Assembly: GCF_000708755.2 (NCBI RefSeq) | Contig: NZ_JGVU02000006.1 | Location: 248,001-312,000 of the forward strand | DNA from: Metabacillus indicus LMG 22858 | GTDB lineage: Bacteria; Bacillota; Bacilli; Bacillales; Bacillaceae | Reading direction: 5' to 3' | DNA length: 64,000 bases | Part shown: in pieces, positions 38,849 to 47,618 of the stretch | Layout of the letters: each line of letters starts with the position of its first letter | Numbering within the stretch: the first letter of the stretch is position 1 | The notes under the pieces: model-generated | What the model was told of the DNA's origin: nothing | The model's database searches: none | The model's input: only the letters and a program-made list of their open reading frames with translations | Made by a program: the position numbers and the translations under genes

Positions 38849-40377
38849 GATACAAATTCCCCCTTTGTGTCGTTATGATTTTTTTCAAACCGCTTCATAT
38901 TTGTTTTTTTCAGAAGGGCTGCCGCCGCCTCGATATCTTTTGAGAACACCCGGTCCTTCGTGATGGCAGGGACAGCATTCCGGCCGTGAAAATAAAAGCG
39001 TCTCGTTGTCTCCGCCATTTTTTCAATTCCCCTGTAAGCCGCCGCTTCCATGGCGCAAATGAGTTCAATCGCAAGCACCCTTCGCACGTTCTGGATAATC
39101 TGATGGGCATGCCTTGAAGCAATGGTTCCCATGCTCACGTGGTCCTCCTGATTCGCCGATGACGGAATAGAATCAACGCTTGCCGGGTGGGCGAGTGTTT
39201 TATTTTCAGAAACAAGAGACGCCGCGCAGTACTGCATGATCATGGCACCGGACTGAAGACCCGGCATCGGACTTAAGAAAGGCGGGAGGTCATTCAGCTG
39301 CGGATTGACGAGGCGCTCGATTCTCCGCTCTGAAATATTAGCAAGCTCCGCCATTCCCACTTTTAAAAAGTCCATCGCAAACGCAATCGGCTGTCCATGG
39401 AAATTGCCGCCGGATAGCACTTTTCTGCCTTCATCAAAAATGAGCGGATTATCTGTCGCGGCATTCATTTCAATTTCCAGCTTTTCTTTTACATATGACA
39501 GCACCTGAAGACTTGCTCCGTGTACCTGGGGAATGCACCTGAGCGAGTAGGCATCCTGCACCCTGAGCTCGCCTTGATGCGTCACGAGATAGCTGCCGTT
39601 TAAGATGCCTCTAATACGCTCAGCCACCTCTGTCTGCTCCTTATAGCCCCTGGCAAGGTGAATGTCTTCATCGAATGCATCAATGATTCCTCTTAATCCT
39701 TCCAGTGTCATGGACGCAATGTAATCCGCCTGAAGCGCAACCGATTCTGCTTCGATGTAATTGACAAGCCCCATCGCCGTCATGGCCTGTGTGCCGTTAA
39801 TGAGAGCGAGGCCCTCTTTTGCCTGAAGAGTGACAGGTTCCAAGCCTGCTGTATGAAAAGCTTCAGCAGTCTCCATTTGCTTCCCCTGATAAAGGACCTC
39901 CCCTTCTCCCGCAAGGACAAGAGCCATGTGGGAAAGCGGAGCAAGATCCCCGCTTGCACCGAGTGATCCCTGCTGCGGCACAACAGGGTGAATCCTCTTA
40001 TTCAGCAGCTCGGCAAGCAGCTCCAGCACTTCTTTGCGTACACCTGAAAAACCCTTCAGAAGTGCATTGAGCCTGAGAAGCAGCATGCCTCTTGATACTT
40101 CTTCGGGAAATGGATCCCCGACACCGCACGCATGGCTTCTGATCAGGTTGATCTGCAATTCTTCCACATGCTCGGCATCAATCAGTACATCACTGAATTT
40201 TCCGAATCCCGTGTTTATGCCGTACACAACTTTTTTCTGCGCCACAATGGCGTCAACCGCTTTCCTGCTTTTCTCGACTTTTCCCCATACATGCTGGGGG
40301 ATATGCACTGCTTCTTTGTCATAGATAATCTTTCTGGCCGCTTCAATTGTTAAGGAATGTCCCGTTAATTCAATCAT
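38845..40377 (-). CDS. hutH: Histidine ammonia-lyase HutH
   Basis: 510 residues. The self-cyclising MIO triad Ala-Ser-Gly is in [17 protein letters not shown] near residue 143. Other family blocks are [23 protein letters not shown] and [10 protein letters not shown]. It deaminates L-histidine to urocanate, the first step of the pathway. The gene follows hutP after a gap of about 120 bases that carries the antitermination hairpin. Confidence 0.97.
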
Positions 40378-40410
40378 CCCGCTTCTCCTTTTTATAGAAA
40401 AATGACAAAC

Positions 40411-40492
40411 AAAAAGGAGGCCATACCAATAGAAACACTCAAAACGTGTTTTCTACTGATACAGCCCCCTGCTATCTCATAACTATGGGCGC
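40411..40492 (-). promoter_or_regulatory. HutP-dependent attenuator between hutP and hutH
   Basis: On the minus strand GGGGGC (40464-40469) pairs with GCCTCC (40416-40421), enclosing TAGAAAACAC/GTGTTTCTA, and is followed by TTTTT: a long terminator. UAG/NAG triplets (ATAG, GAG, ATAG, CAG) lie just before and within it, the recognition elements of HutP. With histidine and Mg, HutP should bind these and prevent termination, turning on hutHUIG. Confidence 0.85.
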
Positions 40493-40495
40493 ATC

Positions 40496-40942
40496 TTATA
40501 TGTGGTTAATTCCAAGCCCCATTGCCTCATGCTCGGAGCCTTTCACCGGCGCACCGATGGTTCCGTACAATGCAATCGCAATCCATTCGCCTTCTGTTTC
40601 TGCCTCGTACGGTTTGCCTCTGACAACCGCAAACCTGAGACCGACTGTCCTGAGCACGCTTCCAAGCTGAACCTGGCCGCGCGTCACACCATGAAGCGCT
40701 TCCATAATCGCATGGTACAAAGCATGCGTTTCCCGGTATCCGTCGGGCGAAATCACGCCAGAACGCTTCGCTGCCGTTTCAATGGCCGCCACTACTTTCT
40801 GCGTCTCCATTGATCCTGTCTTGCCCAAGCAAAATTGAAATCCCTGTTCTTTCAGCTTTTCGCCGTACAGATGCTCCTCTTCTTCAAGCAGAACAAGCTG
40901 CATGGCATTTTTTCCGATACGGTGATCTGGCTGTATGCTCAT
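40496..40942 (-). CDS. hutP: HutP, histidine-dependent RNA-binding antiterminator
   Basis: 148 residues, the normal HutP length. It contains [21 protein letters not shown] near the N-terminus and ends in the conserved [30 protein letters not shown], which includes His ligands for Mg/histidine. It hexamerises, binds L-histidine and destabilises the downstream hut terminator. First gene of the hut operon and separated from hutH by the attenuator it controls. Confidence 0.95.
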   Translation of the reverse strand: MSIQPDHRIGKNAMQLVLLEEEEHLYGEKLKEQGFQFCLGKTGSMETQKVVAAIETAAKRSGVISPDGYRETHALYHAIMEALHGVTRGQVQLGSVLRTVGLRFAVVRGKPYEAETEGEWIAIALYGTIGAPVKGSEHEAMGLGINHI

Positions 40943-40965
40943 AAGTCATTTCTCACTTCGTACTG

Positions 40966-41023
40966 AATTTTCTGATAAACTAGTGTCTATCGTTAGTTTA
41001 TGATTGAATGAGAAAAGTGTCAA
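40966..41023 (-). promoter_or_regulatory. hut operon promoter with candidate CodY box
   Basis: On the minus strand TTGACA (41018-41023) and TAAACT (40995-41000) are 17 bases apart. Downstream of the predicted start, AATTTTCTGATAAAC (40966-40980, read on the plus strand) matches the CodY consensus AATTTTCWGAAAATT with three mismatches. CodY repression of hut during amino-acid sufficiency is established in B. subtilis. Confidence 0.65.
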
Positions 41024-41027
41024 GGGG

Positions 41028-41348
41028 TTAATTGATGTCTGATCCAGTGCTGCTGAAACGGACCGAAAGAATGACTTTTGTGATCGCCCAGCTGCCCAGA
41101 TGAACAAATAGGAGCAATGACAGCATCATCGCAGGGCTCAAATCCACTCCGAAAAGCAGAAGGGTAAAGAAAAAATAGATGGCAACCATCGTAAAGATCC
41201 ATGCGATCGACCGTGATTTCTGTTCGATGAAATGAAACACTTCATCTACACCTCTTTTTTTCTTCGCAAAATAAAGACCAAGCCACCAGGCAACCAGACC
41301 CGCTGCCATTCCCCCGTATACCCCGATAAAAGCCCCAGCTGATTCCAT
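41028..41348 (-). CDS. Small membrane protein paired with an XRE regulator
   Basis: 106 residues with three predicted helices (about 8-27, 48-68, 72-95) and a basic loop after the first (FAKKKRGVDEVFHFIEQKSR). The ATG (41346-41348) overlaps the regulator's stop as TGATG, giving tight coupling. This is the familiar Firmicute arrangement of a YvaO/YgzD-like HTH protein followed by a small membrane protein. The function is unknown; it may be a membrane target or modulator of the regulator. Confidence 0.7.
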   Translation of the reverse strand: MESAGAFIGVYGGMAAGLVAWWLGLYFAKKKRGVDEVFHFIEQKSRSIAWIFTMVAIYFFFTLLLFGVDLSPAMMLSLLLFVHLGSWAITKVILSVRFSSTGSDIN

Positions 41349-41554
41349 CAAACCTCTCCCCCATCCTCAAAAATAAAAATCTCTTCAATTCTGCACGTAA
41401 ACGAGTTTGCAATCTTAAACGCAAGTTCCAAAGACGGATTGTACTTGCCGGATTCAATCGCAATAATCGATTGTCTTGAAACACCAACCTGAACCGAAAG
41501 CTGTTCCTGAGTCATTCCTTTTTCTGCGCGCATTTCCCTGATTCTGTTCTTCAT
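41348..41554 (-). CDS. Small XRE-family HTH regulator
   Basis: 68 residues, essentially one HTH_3 domain: MTQEQLSVQVGVSRQSIIAI followed by the family-typical ESGKYNPSLELAFKIA and a short tail with IEEIFIFED. The second ATG is better spaced from AAGGTGG than the one at 41560. It belongs to the group of tiny transcription regulators encoded before a membrane protein gene. Targets are unknown; autoregulation is likely. Confidence 0.85.
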   Translation of the reverse strand: MKNRIREMRAEKGMTQEQLSVQVGVSRQSIIAIESGKYNPSLELAFKIANSFTCRIEEIFIFEDGGEV

Positions 41555-41635
41555 GTTCATCCACCTTGTAAAGGTTCCTTTACGTTAAGCTTACTTTACA
41601 TGGAATAAAAAGTAAACTATTTTTTCGGCTGAAAT

Positions 41636-41667
41636 CAAAAAGAAGAGAAGCATACGCCCCTCTTCCT
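41636..41667 (-). terminator. Terminator of the secreted protease gene
   Basis: On the minus strand a GAAGAG/CTCTTC stem with a short loop is followed by TTTTTG, about 20 bases beyond the protease stop codon. Confidence 0.6.
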
Positions 41668-41684
41668 GCTTACCATTGATCTGG

Positions 41685-44600
41685 TTACCTCAATCCGTAT
41701 GCCTTAATCACATCCTGCGTGATTTTATTGCCCGCATCATCCCAGGCAGATGCCCTTAGTGACACATGTTTGCTGTTTTTTGGATTGTTGATTTTAGCGG
41801 TCCATTTATTCTCTGCTGTTTGCTCAAGCTTTACAGTCTTCCATGACTTTCCTTCATTGAAAGAAACTTCGAGCGAAGCACCTTCCAATTTTCCGTACCC
41901 TTCGACTCCGTCAATTTTTGCTGCAGAGAGTTCCAGATTCGTTGATGGAGCGGCCAATGCATCTCCGTTCATATCCGTTTCAACCTTGTAGTCAAGAGAA
42001 TAGAACGGAAGCAGCGTACGGTAGTTCCCGCCTAATCCAGACCAGAAGGTCCACTCTGTGTGTGTGCTTACAGATGTATCCCATCGTTCCGGATCCCGCT
42101 TGGCATCTGTTACTAAACGGTATTGCTTTCTTTCTTCTGAAATGCCGCTGAATACATTTAAAGCCTGACTTGTTCCTTGTTTAATCAGGGTATCTCCCTG
42201 ATATAGCTTGTGTGACTGATTTTTAACCGATTCATCAAATTCCGTTCCGCCTGTATGGCCTTTTCCTGAATCTGCCCAGGCAGGAATGTTTAACTGGAAC
42301 GAGTTTCCGCTGCGGAAAGGTGTCCAATAGCCTTCACCCAGACGCGGGCGGACGACCGGCGAGAACCACTCTTCCTGAAGTCTTTCCCCTTTTTTATACG
42401 TCACAGCCGGCTGGCGTACTGCCCAAGGACTGTCTAACACTTCAGCCTGGTGATACCAGCGTGTTCCTTCAACAGCTGAGACCCATTCGGTCCGAACAGA
42501 AGGAAATTGCATTTTATACATGAAACCGACCGCTCTGAATGTATGCGGACGCAGATCATAGCGGAATTCTCCGCCAGAAGTTTCCTGGTCAGACTTATAG
42601 CGTGCATCAATTTTTACAAGTTCGCTATTCGAAGGAGCATAGGTCAGGTCCTTTGGAATGTTTTCACCATGAACGTCCGTTAAATCATAGACATATGGCG
42701 TGTTCGTTTCGCCTTCAACAAACAGCTTCAGGTTGCCTGAACGTGCAGCCTTAATCACTTTGTCTCCTTCGCTCTTGCTTATTCCGGCAACAGCAAGAGG
42801 AATGTTCGTGTAATCCGGATTGCCTGCATATACGCTGAACTCCGTATCTTCATAATTGACGATGATTAATAGCTTAGCTCCTGCTGCATGTGCCGCGGCA
42901 GCCTGCTCTGAAGGAGTGACATCCGCATTGCGGTCAACAACGACAGCCTTACCTTTTGCATTCAATCGCTCAAAATCAGTCTGGGATCCGCTGCCTGCAT
43001 AAACCGTTGATAAGTTATATTTTCCATCGAGCAGCGTGCTGCCTGCTAAAGGAATATCATCAAGCACTTTATCTTTAAAGTGAATTTGAAGAAAAGGCTT
43101 GATTAAACGCCAGCGGGTCAGCATTTCAAATTCTCCGTTTTTCACTTTCTTTGTTGGAGCAGCATACAGTTTATCAATCCATACCGGCGCCAAGTACACG
43201 TGGTTCATCGTTTTGCCGTCAAGAGAGCGGTAATATTCCAGGCGCTGATAGCTTGGCTCTGTCTCTTTTGGCACATTCACTTTTATTTCGTTTGCTTTCC
43301 TTGCGTCAAATTCTACGGTTTTAGGTCCATCCAGTACAAATTCAGGGTTTCCGACTAATGCAACCCCGTGGTGGTCTGTAGTTGCATCTACTTCCATCAT
43401 GGACATAGCGGAGTAAGTTCCAGGGCGCAGACGGAATTCTGCTTCTCCATTTACAGCGACGAACTCTGGAATCATGTCCTTGTTAACGAGACCAACGTAT
43501 GCAAGGGCAGGATTGCCGCTGCGGTCTTTAGCTGTCATTTTTAACGTGTATTTTTCCTCTTCTTTCACCGTGCCGAGTGAAGTATGAGCCACTTGTTTGC
43601 CGTTTTCAAGTGCCGTCAAATGACCTTCATACCGGGCTCCGGCTTCACCAAGCTGCGGATTAAGCGTGAGGGAAACGGTTTTAGTGCCTCCAGCCGGAAC
43701 CACAATCTCGCTTTCAGATATCGCCAGCATGCCATCTGGTGCAGCGTTGCCGTTTGTATTTTTAAAATCACCCTGAAGAGTTAATGTAACCGCTGTGTCC
43801 GAATCATTTGTATACGTGACCGTTTTTTGTACAGGCTGTGCATCCGCGTTCGGCCATTTAAAGAAACCGAATGACAGAGAACCCGTTGCCCTTACTTTGC
43901 CTGCTGCTGCAGCCGGCAGATCCAGACGGCCTGTACCAATGTGATACGGAGAATATGGCAATTTTTTTGATGTGCTCATCAGTGCTTCTTTTAACTGAGT
44001 GCCGCTCCAGCCAGGATTCTTCTGCAAAAGAAGCGCGGCAGCACCTGCAACGTGCGGTGTAGCCATTGACGTTCCATTTAAACTTTTATAATAGCCTGTT
44101 CCGGCAGAAAGTCCTGAGCGCGCGGCAACGATGCCGACTCCCGGAGCTGATAAGTCAGGTTTTAGCGCCTTATCCCCATAGCGCGGTCCTTTAGATGAAA
44201 AACCTGCAATCTTATCAGACTTATCAACTGCTCCAATTGTTAGCGCAGCATCTGCAGCTCCAGGTGATCCAATCGCCCCTTCCGCTGAATAATTTCCTGC
44301 TGCGATGACAAACAGAGTTCCCTTTTCTTCACTGATCCGGTTGACTGCCTGTGCCATCGGGTCCGTTCCATCAGAAGGTTCAGAGCTTCCGAGACTCATA
44401 TTCACGATCTTCGCGTTTTCAGCTGCCCATTCCATGCCGTCGATGATCCATGAATCAAGACCGCTTCCTGAGTCATCGAGCACTTTGCCAACTACTAAGC
44501 GAGCATCAGGGGCAACCCCTTTATTCTTCCCTTCAGAAGCAGCACCTGTTCCAAGAACGGTTGATGCAACATGTGTGCCATGGCCGTGTTTGTCGTCAAC

Positions 44601-45419
44601 CTGCTGGCCTGGAACAAAGCTTTTTGACGTTTCAATCTGGCCCGAAAAATCTGGGTGAGCCGGATCAATACCCGTATCAAGCACAGCTACTTTTACGCCT
44701 TCCCCTGTATAGCCGGATTCCCATACTTGCGGAGCACCGATCTGCGGCACGCTTTGTGCAAGAGATGCTTCTACTTTTCCATCCAGCCAGATTTTTTCAA
44801 TTCCCTGTTCAAAAACAGCTGTTTCCGGTTTTGCTTTTGCTGAAGCTGCTGTCTCAGGGGTGATATCCTCCCAGAATGTTTCTGCCTCTTTTTTCGAAGC
44901 AGACAGTGCAGCTCCGTTTATACTTTCAAGAGTACGAACTTTTTTAGCTCCTTTTGGGTCTGATTTTACTTGAGCTGCCCGTGCTTTCGTCTCTTCATAT
45001 TCCACGATTACGGGAAGAGAAGTGAGGCTTTTGTCGTCATAGCCATTTTCAATTAGTTCCGTTACGTTAAATAAATCCTTGTCCAATTTGTCAGCTGCCA
45101 AGTAAGGCATGGCCGAATTTGGAATCACGTACGTATCTTCACCGATGGTCAGAACTTGCGCTCCTGCACCGCTTCGATCGGCAGGCTCAACATTAATGGC
45201 GCTTTTGCCGTTTCCAATCTCTTGAACGGTCACCACGTCTCCTGTAATGAGAGTGATCTTGCGCTCGCCTTTCCCCGTTGTCTCATGAACGATGGCAGAT
45301 TGATCCTTTTTTTCAGCACTTGGCTGATCAACAGCTTTGACGCTGCTGAACGTTGAGGACAGCATAACGGCAGATACAGATGTTGCGATTAGCGACTTTA
45401 AAACAGATTTTTTCACCAA
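41685..45419 (-). CDS. Large secreted subtilisin-family (S8) serine protease with PA domain
   Basis: 1244 residues. Signal peptide (about 1-29) and a prodomain-like region to about 220. The subtilase catalytic domain has Asp in VAVLDTGIDPAHPDF (about 250), His in DKHGHGTHVAST (about 282) and Ser in NGTSMATPHVAGAAALLLQK (about 455). Then come beta-sandwich domains and a protease-associated insert (AKGKAVVVDRNADVTPSEQA, about 830-880), and a C-terminal Ig-like segment (YGKLEGASLEVSFNEGKSWK). No cell-wall anchor is visible. It is expected to be exported and autoprocessed for extracellular protein digestion. The gene is monocistronic; the 45420-45739 gap upstream holds no other gene. Confidence 0.93.
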   Translation of the reverse strand: MVKKSVLKSLIATSVSAVMLSSTFSSVKAVDQPSAEKKDQSAIVHETTGKGERKITLITGDVVTVQEIGNGKSAINVEPADRSGAGAQVLTIGEDTYVIPNSAMPYLAADKLDKDLFNVTELIENGYDDKSLTSLPVIVEYEETKARAAQVKSDPKGAKKVRTLESINGAALSASKKEAETFWEDITPETAASAKAKPETAVFEQGIEKIWLDGKVEASLAQSVPQIGAPQVWESGYTGEGVKVAVLDTGIDPAHPDFSGQIETSKSFVPGQQVDDKHGHGTHVASTVLGTGAASEGKNKGVAPDARLVVGKVLDDSGSGLDSWIIDGMEWAAENAKIVNMSLGSSEPSDGTDPMAQAVNRISEEKGTLFVIAAGNYSAEGAIGSPGAADAALTIGAVDKSDKIAGFSSKGPRYGDKALKPDLSAPGVGIVAARSGLSAGTGYYKSLNGTSMATPHVAGAAALLLQKNPGWSGTQLKEALMSTSKKLPYSPYHIGTGRLDLPAAAAGKVRATGSLSFGFFKWPNADAQPVQKTVTYTNDSDTAVTLTLQGDFKNTNGNAAPDGMLAISESEIVVPAGGTKTVSLTLNPQLGEAGARYEGHLTALENGKQVAHTSLGTVKEEEKYTLKMTAKDRSGNPALAYVGLVNKDMIPEFVAVNGEAEFRLRPGTYSAMSMMEVDATTDHHGVALVGNPEFVLDGPKTVEFDARKANEIKVNVPKETEPSYQRLEYYRSLDGKTMNHVYLAPVWIDKLYAAPTKKVKNGEFEMLTRWRLIKPFLQIHFKDKVLDDIPLAGSTLLDGKYNLSTVYAGSGSQTDFERLNAKGKAVVVDRNADVTPSEQAAAAHAAGAKLLIIVNYEDTEFSVYAGNPDYTNIPLAVAGISKSEGDKVIKAARSGNLKLFVEGETNTPYVYDLTDVHGENIPKDLTYAPSNSELVKIDARYKSDQETSGGEFRYDLRPHTFRAVGFMYKMQFPSVRTEWVSAVEGTRWYHQAEVLDSPWAVRQPAVTYKKGERLQEEWFSPVVRPRLGEGYWTPFRSGNSFQLNIPAWADSGKGHTGGTEFDESVKNQSHKLYQGDTLIKQGTSQALNVFSGISEERKQYRLVTDAKRDPERWDTSVSTHTEWTFWSGLGGNYRTLLPFYSLDYKVETDMNGDALAAPSTNLELSAAKIDGVEGYGKLEGASLEVSFNEGKSWKTVKLEQTAENKWTAKINNPKNSKHVSLRASAWDDAGNKITQDVIKAYGLR

Positions 45420-45698
45420 ACATCCCCCTAAAAAATTTAAATTGGTCCACTGCGCTCATCTGGATGCAATACACTTGAAAGAATGCGATCTCATAAGATG
45501 ATTTGAATATGTTACTAGAATTGTATATTGCCGGAATGGAAGGTACAATCGGGGTTATTAAGCAGATATAGAGACCTATCTCGTATAAAAAATGAGAGGG
45601 ATTTGAATAAAAACAGGAGGTATCTGATTCTAAATATCTAGTAAACGGGGTTTAAAATTGGGGTTTTTGTTTAATCGACCTTTTTTTACACATGAAAA

Positions 45699-45733
45699 AA
45701 GGAATCTCCTCTGACTGGAGATTCCTTACGTTT
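45699..45733 (-). terminator. Terminator after the MurE-like gene
   Basis: AAGGAATCTCC (45699-45709) pairs perfectly with GGAGATTCCTT (45717-45727). On the minus strand it is followed by TTTTT, just after the ligase stop. Confidence 0.8.
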
Positions 45734-45739
45734 CGTATT

Positions 45740-47218
45740 TTAAAGAGGAGATGATGCTGCCGCTTCTTTTTCTTTTAATAAAAGGCGGAACGTCTCCTGG
45801 TCTGAACCTGCAGGAAGCTCGTATGAATCTTTATACGTTTCACTTCCCTTGCCGGTCACAAGAATCCAGTCACCCGCTTCAGCCATTTCCCATGCTTTTT
45901 GTATCGCAAGTGTCCGGTCAGGAATGACAAGGTCCTCTTTTTTTCCGCAGTCGGCAAAATATGTTTTTAATTCCTCTGTCATTTCGGCCGGGTCGACACC
46001 ATTCAAGTCGTCATATGTCAAAATTGAGCAGTCACTCTTCGCTGATGAGATTTCCATCATTTCCGCCCGTTTGCTTTCATCGCGTCCGCCTCTGAATCCA
46101 AACACATGATAGATTCGCTTTGCTCCGCAGTCTCTTGCGGTTTTCAAAATGTATTCAAACGCATCTGCCGTATGGGCATAATCAATGACAGCTGTGGCGC
46201 CTTCGGGATGATCGTACATTTCAAAACGCCCGGGTACATCTTTAAACGTTCTGAAGCCTTCAATCAGCTTCGCCCGGTCCACGCCAATTTTACGCCCTGC
46301 CATATACGCCATAGAAGCGTTATAGATATTATGAAGACCCGGAATGCTCATAGAAAAATGAAGCTTTTCGCCCTTTTCTGTCACTTCAAAATCAGAGCAG
46401 TGAACGTCATTTTCAGATGTGAACTGAAGGTCATCACTTTTCGAAGAACCAAATGTGGATACCTCAATATTCCGCTCCCGCAGTATGCCGGTGAGCTTTT
46501 GACCCCATTCATCATGCGTGCTGACAATGGCCTGTCCGCCCTGCTTCAGTTTTGAAAACAGCTGCTGCTTAACTTCAAAATATTCCTCTATCGTATTGTG
46601 ATAATCGAGATGTTCATGAGCAAGGTTCGTAAAAAGACCAAGATCAAATTCGATGCCCTCGAGCCTTTTTTGCGAAAGCCCGTGAGAGGAAACCTCCATG
46701 ATGACAACCTCGTCTTTGCTTTCAGCCAATAACCGCTGCAGCTCAAGCGCATCCGGGGTCGTATTCTTGGAACTGTATGCCTGTCCATTGATGACATTGT
46801 GAACCGTGCCGAAAAGCGCACATGAATACCCTGCGTGCTGCAAAATATGTCTCAGCATGAAAGAAGTGGTCGTCTTTCCGTTGGTGCCTGTAATGCCGAT
46901 CATGATGTGTTTCCTTGAGGGATAGTCATAAAAATGCGCCGCCAGATTGGCAAGTGAGTCTCTGCTGTTTTCCACCCTTATATACGGCACAGGCAAACCT
47001 GTCAGGTCTTTTTCTCCAACAACAGCCGCAGCCCCTCTTCTGATTGCATCCTCTATATAATCATGGCCATCCCGTGCATAGCCTGAGATCGCTGTAAATA
47101 AGCAGCCTTCCTTGACTTTGGCTGAGTTTGCTTCAATTCCCGTAATTTCACAAGCTCCCAGATCATCCTGATGAAAAATGGAATGACCGGTCTGCTCAAG
47201 CAAAGTTAGTAAATTCAT
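45740..47218 (-). CDS. MurE-like Mur ligase (UDP-MurNAc-tripeptide synthetase type), atypical
   Basis: 492 residues with all three Mur ligase domains. The ATP loop is GITGTNGKTTTSFML, the uracil-side N-terminal domain has SAKVKEGCLFTAISG, and the central domain has VMEVSSHGLSQKRLEG. In true meso-diaminopimelate ligases the C-terminal domain carries DNPR; here the equivalent place reads TYDDLNGVDPAEM, and the usual GKGHETYQ is GKGSETYK. A paralogue with changed amino-acid specificity or another product is therefore likely. The gene stands alone, far from any dcw cluster. It could still complement murE; sequence alone cannot decide. Confidence 0.8.
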   Translation of the reverse strand: MNLLTLLEQTGHSIFHQDDLGACEITGIEANSAKVKEGCLFTAISGYARDGHDYIEDAIRRGAAAVVGEKDLTGLPVPYIRVENSRDSLANLAAHFYDYPSRKHIMIGITGTNGKTTTSFMLRHILQHAGYSCALFGTVHNVINGQAYSSKNTTPDALELQRLLAESKDEVVIMEVSSHGLSQKRLEGIEFDLGLFTNLAHEHLDYHNTIEEYFEVKQQLFSKLKQGGQAIVSTHDEWGQKLTGILRERNIEVSTFGSSKSDDLQFTSENDVHCSDFEVTEKGEKLHFSMSIPGLHNIYNASMAYMAGRKIGVDRAKLIEGFRTFKDVPGRFEMYDHPEGATAVIDYAHTADAFEYILKTARDCGAKRIYHVFGFRGGRDESKRAEMMEISSAKSDCSILTYDDLNGVDPAEMTEELKTYFADCGKKEDLVIPDRTLAIQKAWEMAEAGDWILVTGKGSETYKDSYELPAGSDQETFRLLLKEKEAAASSPL

Positions 47219-47432
47219 CGTTGATCTCCTTATTTCATGGCATCCGTTCTGTTATGTTGCATCAAAAAGAGCATTGTTATCAATTATGCGTTTTGTGATA
47301 CCATATTTGTTCGAAACCATTCCGTTTTTTTGAGGGAAGCGGAGGATGAAAATGTTGGATATTGTCGAAACAGGTCGTAAGGCGCGGACTTCAGGGTCAA
47401 TTTTAGGCTGAAGGGTTCATGTATGATTGGCA

Positions 47433-47576
47433 CTAACGGACAAAATGGAGCTAACTGTCCAAATCAGAGTTCTAACAAGCGGAAACTACTGTCTAACAAT
47501 CCAAACTACTGCTCTAACAAGCGAATTTGCCATTCTAACAGTCCAACCTCGCATCCTTACAATCCAAACAGAAAAA
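47433..47576. repeat. Imperfect tandem repeat, period 21 bp
   Basis: CTAAC (or CTTAC) recurs at 47433, 47451, 47472, 47493, 47514, 47535 and 47556, i.e. 21-bp steps after a first step of 18. Alternating unit types CTAACARTCCAAACTACTG and CTAACAAGCGRAA are seen. Because the period is a multiple of three, all frames stay open across it; the resulting low-complexity ORFs have no ribosome site and are not credible genes. Confidence 0.8.
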
Positions 47577-47597
47577 ACGGCTCCATCCAAGGAGCCG
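47572..47597 (-). terminator. Terminator of htrB
   Basis: CGGCTCC/GGAGCCG stem with a six-base loop and, on the minus strand, a T6 tail; about 20 bases after the htrB stop. Confidence 0.75.
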
Positions 47598-47618
47598 CCA
47601 ACAAAAGGGGGATCTATA

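Noticed and set aside
40378-40495. Second SAM- or T-box-type leader before hutH
   Set aside because: The hairpin has NAG triplets and follows hutP, which fits HutP antitermination; no aptamer landmarks of other riboswitches are present.
41719-44863. Several plus-strand ORFs of 60-137 codons opposite the S8 protease
   Set aside because: Antisense shadows of a long, clearly coding gene; no ribosome sites and no protein-like features.
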